Assembly: GCA_028871475.1 (NCBI GenBank)
Contig: JAGWMZ010000029.1
Span: 1-45,739, forward strand
Reading direction: 5' to 3'
DNA: 45,739 nt
From: Sphingomonadales bacterium
Lineage (GTDB): Bacteria; Pseudomonadota; Alphaproteobacteria; Sphingomonadales; Sphingomonadaceae
The number at the start of each line of letters is the position of its first letter. Positions within the stretch are counted from its first letter, which is position 1. Below are positions 41,812 to 45,739 of the stretch, piece after piece. Under the pieces are notes generated by a model. It saw only the letters and a list, made by a program, of their open reading frames with translations. It was not told the DNA's origin and did not search any database. A program made the translations under genes and the position numbers.

Positions 41812-42809
41812 CCGAGCAACGGACACCGCAAGCACTGGCCGATGGGCATGGCCGACGTTTTGAATACCTGCGCCTGTCGCTGACCGAGGCCTGCAACTTC
41901 CGGTGCACCTATTGCCTGCCCGATGGTTATCGCAAGCGGGCGGGAGCGCCGGCGGCCCTGTCGGTTGCGGAGATCGCCCGGCTGGTGGCGGCCTTTGCTG
42001 CGCTGGGCCTGTGGAAGGTGCGGCTGACCGGCGGCGAGCCGAGCCTTCGGCCGGAACTGCTCGACATCGCGCGCGCCGTTGCCAGCACGCGCGGCATCCG
42101 CCGCCTTGCGATGACGACCAACGGCTACCGCCTTGCCGAACGGGCGCGGGACTATGCCGCTGCGGGGATCGGGGCGTTGAACGTCTCAGTCGATTCGCTC
42201 GATCCTGAGCGTTTTGCCCGGATAACCGGGCATAACCGGCTCGGGGAGGTCCTCGCGGGGGTGGAGGCGGCGCGGAATGCGGGCATCGACGCGGTCAAGC
42301 TCAACACGGTTCTGATGCGCGGGATCAACGATGACGAACTCGGCGCTTTCATGGACTTCGTCGGCCAGCATGACCTTACCCTCCGTTTCATCGAGCTGAT
42401 GCGGACCAACGATAACGTACCGTTTTTCACGCGGCATCGCCTGCCTGGCGCGGACATCGCCGGGCAGCTGGCGCGGGCGGGCTGGCGGCCTGTCGCGCGC
42501 GAAGCAGGTTCCGGCCCTGCGACCGACTATGCCCACCCATCGGGGCGTGGCCGGATCGGCATCATCGCCCCATACTCGCGCGACTTCTGTGCAGGTTGCA
42601 ATCGCCTGCGCGTATCATCGACCGGCAAGCTGCACCTCTGCCTGTTCGGGGATTATGGCAGCGACTTGCGCCCCCTGCTGGCGGAGGACAGCCACCATGA
42701 CGAACTGGTCGCCCGCATCCGCGGCCTGACAGCGGGCAAGGATGCCGGGCACCGTCTGCACGAGGGGAATAGCGGCGCGACCCCCCACCTTGCATCGATC
42801 GGAGGGTGA
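41808..42809 (+). CDS. moaA: GTP 3',8-cyclase, molybdenum cofactor step 1
   Basis: The 333-aa radical SAM enzyme turns GTP into the cyclic precursor of molybdopterin with MoaC. The SAM cluster ligands are C29, C33 and C36 (CNFRCTYC), the SAM-binding TGGEPSLR follows, and the C-terminal cluster is in FCAGCNRLRVSSTGKLHLCL. The very C-terminal GG motif expected for MoaA activity is present (SIGG). GTG 41808 overlaps the stop of the isomerase gene. moaC, moaD and moaE are not in the window. Confidence 0.96.
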   Translation: MTEQRTPQALADGHGRRFEYLRLSLTEACNFRCTYCLPDGYRKRAGAPAALSVAEIARLVAAFAALGLWKVRLTGGEPSLRPELLDIARAVASTRGIRRLAMTTNGYRLAERARDYAAAGIGALNVSVDSLDPERFARITGHNRLGEVLAGVEAARNAGIDAVKLNTVLMRGINDDELGAFMDFVGQHDLTLRFIELMRTNDNVPFFTRHRLPGADIAGQLARAGWRPVAREAGSGPATDYAHPSGRGRIGIIAPYSRDFCAGCNRLRVSSTGKLHLCLFGDYGSDLRPLLAEDSHHDELVARIRGLTAGKDAGHRLHEGNSGATPHLASIGG

Positions 42810-42890
42810 ACCTGCCGCGCCCCTTGTCGACAGGGTCAAGCCTTTGCCTTCTTCCCGCCCATGCCTTGAACCAGGGAGCATAGACCGACC

Positions 42891-43427
42891 ATGCCAGGCA
42901 TAGCCCCGGACTTGCCTTTCCATCCACTGGGGATGGCCGTCCTGACCATTTCAGATACGCGATCGCTGGAAACCGACACATCCGGCGGCCTGCTGGTGGA
43001 GAGGCTTGTCGCTGCCGGACACGTCCTGCACGACCGCGCGATCGTCAAGGACGACATCCCGGCGATCAGGGTCTGCCTGGAGAGCTGGCTTGAGCAACGC
43101 GAGATAGAAGTCATCCTGACCACCGGGGGCACCGGCTTTTCCCCGCGTGACAACACGCCCGAGGCCGTCAAGCCCTTGCTGCGCCGCGAGATGGACGGGT
43201 TCTCCGTGGCGTTCCACCAGAAAAGCCTCATGACCGTGGGCGTCGCCTCGATGCAGTCGCGTGCCTTCGCAGGGCAGGCCGGCGATGCTTTCATATTCTG
43301 CATCCCCGGATCGACCGGCGCCTGCCGCGATGCGTGGGACGGCTTGCTCGAACTCGAGTTCGACAGTCGCCACAAGCCGTGTTCGATCGCAGGCGCGCTG
43401 CCCCGGCTAAGAGATGTCTGCGCGTGA
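42891..43427 (+). CDS. moaB: MoaB/MogA family molybdopterin adenylyltransferase
   Basis: A 178-aa protein with the MoCF fold: MAVLTISDTRSLETDTSGGLL, then ILTTGGTGFSPRDNTPEA and IFCIPGSTGACRDAW. These bind molybdopterin and ATP for adenylation before MoeA inserts molybdate. It stands 81 bases behind moaA, the widest gap in the operon, where no clear promoter is seen. It is coupled to moeA by a GTGA overlap. Confidence 0.94.
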   Translation: MPGIAPDLPFHPLGMAVLTISDTRSLETDTSGGLLVERLVAAGHVLHDRAIVKDDIPAIRVCLESWLEQREIEVILTTGGTGFSPRDNTPEAVKPLLRREMDGFSVAFHQKSLMTVGVASMQSRAFAGQAGDAFIFCIPGSTGACRDAWDGLLELEFDSRHKPCSIAGALPRLRDVCA

Positions 43428-44611
43428 TCGGTTTCGACGAGGCACTGGCCCTGCTCACCTCCAGTGTGCGGTGTGTTCTTGGGACCGAGCAGGTTCCCCT
43501 GGCCCAGGCGCATGGGCGGGTCCTTGCCGAACCTATCCATGCTGCAATCTCGTCCCCCCGCTGCGCGGTGTCGGCGATGGACGGCTATGCCTTGCGCAAC
43601 GCCGATGCCCTGAGGGGTGCCAGCTACAGGATCGTCGGCGAAAGTTTCGCCGGAGGAGAGCTTCCGCCTGCGGTCCGGATTGGCGAATGCGCCAGAATCT
43701 TCACCGGTGCCGCGATGCCCGAGGGCACTGACCGCGTCGTCATGCAGGAAAACTGCATCGCCGGCGGCGACGTGATGAAGATCACGGGGCCGTTCGGTCC
43801 GGGCTGGCACGTCAGGGATGCCGCCAGCGATTTTGCCGAGGGCGATCTGTTGCTGCAACCCGGAACCCTGCTCACCCCGCGCGCGATCGTCACCCTGGCG
43901 GGTGCTGATCAGCCGGCGGCGCTGGTCTACAAGAAGCCGCGCGTGGCGATCATTGCGACCGGCGATGAACTTGTGCCGCCGGGGGCGGCGCGCGCAACCC
44001 CGCGCTCGATCCCGGAATCGGTTTCGTGCGGGGTTGCCGCGATGGCGGAGCAATACGGGGCGACGATAGAGGCCCGCCTGTGGGGGAATGACGATTTGCT
44101 GTCGTTACAGCGGCTTGCCGGACGGGCGCTGGCGATTGCCAATGTCGTGATCGTGACCGGCGGCGCATCGGTTGGCGAGCGGGACCATGCCAAAGCCATG
44201 TTCGCCGAGCAGGAGCTCGAACTGCTCTTTTCAAAGGTAGCGATCAAGCCGGGCAAACCGGTGTGGATCGGGCGCTCGCAAGGACGCTGGGTGGTCGGCC
44301 TGCCCGGCAATCCGGTGTCGGCGATGGTCACTGCGAGATTGTTTCTCGTCCCTATGCTGGCCTTGCTCGAAGGGCGCCGGGCAGGGGATGTCCTGTCCTG
44401 GCTCAGTCTCCCCCTTGCAGGGCCGATGCCCGAGCCCGGGAACCGCACAACCTTTGTGAGGGCCAGCATGGCTGAATACGGACTGGTACCTCTGGACCAG
44501 CAGGACTCCGCCGCACAGGCGGCGCTGGCTGCGGCGGACTGGCTGGTGCGGAGCGATCCGGGGGATGCGCACTTGCCGGCAAGCGGCACGGTGCGTGCGC
44601 TCAGGTTTTGA
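43424..44611 (+). CDS. moeA: Molybdopterin molybdenumtransferase
   Basis: The 395-aa protein inserts molybdate into adenylated molybdopterin. Signatures are SAMDGYALRNAD, RIFTGAAMPEGTDRVVMQE, IIATGDELVPPG, VIVTGGASVGERD and GLPGNPVSAMV, in the usual four-domain order. GTG 43424 overlaps the moaB stop, which fixes the start. It is the last gene of the nar operon; the stop abuts that of a small convergent ORF. Confidence 0.96.
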   Translation: MIGFDEALALLTSSVRCVLGTEQVPLAQAHGRVLAEPIHAAISSPRCAVSAMDGYALRNADALRGASYRIVGESFAGGELPPAVRIGECARIFTGAAMPEGTDRVVMQENCIAGGDVMKITGPFGPGWHVRDAASDFAEGDLLLQPGTLLTPRAIVTLAGADQPAALVYKKPRVAIIATGDELVPPGAARATPRSIPESVSCGVAAMAEQYGATIEARLWGNDDLLSLQRLAGRALAIANVVIVTGGASVGERDHAKAMFAEQELELLFSKVAIKPGKPVWIGRSQGRWVVGLPGNPVSAMVTARLFLVPMLALLEGRRAGDVLSWLSLPLAGPMPEPGNRTTFVRASMAEYGLVPLDQQDSAAQAALAAADWLVRSDPGDAHLPASGTVRALRF

Positions 44612-44815
44612 CTATCCACGATGCTCATCGGGCTGATCCGCGAGTCTTTGCCAGAAATCCTTCGCCTGCCATGTTTGAGCGACACCGGCGCGCCGAAGCC
44701 AGGTTAGCGCGAGCCGGTGACCCCATTTGCGCTCGACAACGCCGTAGCGCGCCTCTGCGACCGCCTCTTCGAGCGCGCGCAGGGCAAGTCTGGTGAGGTC
44801 GGCTTGATTCGTCAT
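44612..44815 (-). CDS. Small hypothetical protein, 67 aa
   Basis: Convergent with moeA with no gap. The protein starts MTNQADLTRLALRALEEAVAEA and is helical, with a basic end (VERKWGHRLALTWLRRAG). The frame is open for about 50 more codons upstream, but those residues look non-coding. No ribosome site is clear. It may be a passenger gene of the neighbouring broken IS. Function unknown. Bases 44816-44984 hold nothing else that I can name. Confidence 0.4.
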   Translation of the reverse strand: MTNQADLTRLALRALEEAVAEARYGVVERKWGHRLALTWLRRAGVAQTWQAKDFWQRLADQPDEHRG

Positions 44816-44952
44816 GCCCATTGGTTGAACGAAACAGGAACATTGGGCAATTGCAGTATTCAGAGGGGAGGAGGAGAGCGGTTTGGGCGAGGCCCCCTGG
44901 GAAGCAAAAGCGTCCCCATGATCCGGGTCTTGGAACTGGTCCGGGAGACCCT

Positions 44953-45419
44953 TCATGCAAACCACCACCATTCCCCACGCCCAGCGGGCGTCACGTTTTT
45001 CAGGCTCTCGTGGTAACGCTGGTGATTGTAGTGCTCGACGAAGGCCTCGATCTGAGCCTCCAAGTCGCCGGGTAGGAAGTAGTTCTCCAGTAGGATGCGG
45101 TTCTTCAAGGTCTGGTGCCAGCGCTCGATTTTGCCCTGGGTTTGCGGGTGCATCGGGGCGCCGCGTACATGGCTCATTTTGTTGGCCTCTATATATACCG
45201 CCAGTTCGCCCGCGATATAGCTAGGGCCATTGTCGCTGAGTAGTCGCGGTTTGTGCAACACCGTGGCGCTGTCGCAGCCCGAGGCGGCCAGTGCCAGATC
45301 CAGCGTATCGGTCACATCCTCAGCCCGCATGTTGGTGCATAGCTTCCAGGCGATGATGTAGCGCGAGTAATCGTCGAGCACGGTGGAGAGGTACATCCAG
45401 CCCCAGCCGATGATCTTGA
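44953..45419 (-). pseudogene. IS3-family transposase OrfB, C-terminal fragment
   Basis: The frame encodes the integrase core: KIIGWGWMYLSTVLDDYSRYI (first Asp of the DDE triad nearby), LLSDNGPSYIAGEL (second Asp) and GKIERWHQTLKNRILLENY (the Glu). The front of orfB lies on the far side of the group II intron that begins at 45420 and is outside the window. The end is also lost: after YHESLKNVTPA the usual tail is replaced by about ten unrelated codons, so a deletion near 44985 removed the 3' end. It is inactive. Confidence 0.85.
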
Positions 45420-45454
45420 GTGGAGTAGGAAGCGCATCAGCGCTTCCCCTCCCC

Positions 45455-45488
45455 GAACCGTACGTGCACCTTTCAGCGCATACGGCTC
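45455..45488 (-). ncRNA. Group II intron domain V
   Basis: A 34-nt hairpin on the minus strand starting GAGCCGTATGCG, with a GAAA tetraloop and the return strand GCACGTACGGTTC. The size, loop and AGC-type catalytic triad at the base (here GAGCCG) are those of domain V, the catalytic core of group II introns. Confidence 0.9.
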
Positions 45489-45493
45489 TCCAT

Positions 45494-45739
45494 TCAACCT
45501 TGGCCCATGGCCATGGCGACATCATGATAGCGGGAGGTGACGGTATTTCGGATTTCGTCCCTGAAGATGTAGGGATTTTGCTCCGGGTTCCGCCACCTGA
45601 ACTGCATCTTCTGGCTTGTGACCAGTCTGCGCAACGCCTTGCCAACGGCTTTTCCCTGATTGCTACGGCCGTAGATCAGCCAGGTTTCCGACTGACCGAT
45701 GTCCGGCACGCGGTACCATTTGCGCATCAAGGGCTTGAT
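45494..45739 (-). CDS. ltrA: Group II intron reverse transcriptase/maturase, C-terminal part
   Basis: The frame is open to the window edge and ends at 45494, six bases before domain V. It encodes KPLMRKWYRVPD, GRSNQGKAVGKALRRLVTS and TVTSRYHDVAMAMGQG. The position just upstream of domain V is where the intron-encoded protein ends. The polymerase domain lies outside the window, so the identification rests mostly on context. Confidence 0.6.
   Translation of the reverse strand: MKPLMRKWYRVPDIGQSETWLIYGRSNQGKAVGKALRRLVTSQKMQFRWRNPEQNPYIFRDEIRNTVTSRYHDVAMAMGQG

Larger units (their letters stand above)
45420..45739 (-). mobile_element. Group II intron, 3' part, inserted in the IS3 transposase gene
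   Basis: On the minus strand the order is maturase C-terminus, domain V (45455-45488), a domain VI hairpin with AGCGC/GCGCT arms and an unpaired A (about 45422-45452), then an end in CCAC, which meets the A-Y rule. The transposase frame resumes with AAGATCATCGG. The intron therefore sits within orfB between residues corresponding to YL and KIIG. It continues beyond the window. Confidence 0.85.

Noticed and set aside
45420..45645. Front of a 230-codon frame joined to the transposase
   Set aside because: This part reads through the group II intron domains V and VI in a non-coding frame; the transposase homology begins only at the intron boundary.
1..45739. CRISPR array or restriction/phage-defence genes
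   Set aside because: No regularly spaced repeats and no Cas, toxin or restriction proteins were found in the window.

Overview
The window is GC-rich DNA from an alphaproteobacterium, most likely a sphingomonad (Novosphingobium/Sphingobium type). The reasons are a RepC-like initiator paired with ParA, an FnrL/NarR-type regulator pair, a fused NarK1-NarK2 transporter as in Paracoccus, and UbiTUV for oxygen-independent ubiquinone synthesis. No organism name can be proved from the sequence. Almost every gene serves life at low oxygen with nitrate and nitric oxide (NO), so the region reads as an accessory nitrate-respiration and nitrosative-stress island.

Layout. 1-2842: a 3' fragment of tRNA-Ser (candidate att site), then repC, parA and a small ribbon-helix-helix partner gene, with an unrecognised relic behind them. 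3112-8068: quinol NO reductase norB, a 43-aa ORF, cydA and cydB (bd oxidase), preceded by a 25-bp palindrome; cydA carries an in-frame TGA at codon 14. 8203-12454: an NO-defence operon on the minus strand (truncated hemoglobin, hmp, yeaR-like, CopD-like, MetB-like enzyme) divergent from nsrR across an NsrR-like operator. 12512-18035: a LysR/DUF6306-like/DUF488 operon, a small membrane protein, sodB, then a peroxiredoxin/carbonic anhydrase/three-unknown-gene unit. 18106-19399: a ClC channel gene that has lost its N-terminal half and is fused to an IS5-type transposase start. 19418-22919: a second nsrR-metB pair divergent from a short RIC repair protein and nnrS, again with an NsrR-like site between. 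22947-29472: class II ribonucleotide reductase nrdJ, fnrL, a PdxH-like oxidase, and ubiV-ubiU-ubiT, with FNR-type boxes at the promoters. 29506-30707: a frameshifted outer-membrane porin. 30710-44611: narR divergent from narK-G-H-J-I-ppi-moaA-moaB-moeA, with three FNR/DNR-type boxes between. 44612-45739: a small ORF, a broken IS3-family transposase and the 3' end of a group II intron inserted in it.

How it works together. NarGHI reduces nitrate using ubiquinol that UbiTUV can make without oxygen; moaA/moaB/moeA supply molybdenum cofactor, NarK moves nitrate and nitrite, and NrdJ supplies deoxynucleotides without oxygen. NorB, Hmp, the truncated hemoglobin, RIC, NnrS and the NO-tolerant bd oxidase deal with NO. 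No nitrite reductase (nirS/nirK) or N2O reductase (nosZ) is in the window, so the NO must come from elsewhere in the genome or from outside. Two control layers are visible: TTGAT-N4-ATCAA boxes for FnrL/NarR, and GCAT-N5-ATGC boxes for the two NsrR proteins.

The least expected feature is the tie between NO control and sulfur amino acid metabolism: two MetB-like enzymes of equal length sit in two separate NsrR-linked loci, one of them translationally coupled to its nsrR.
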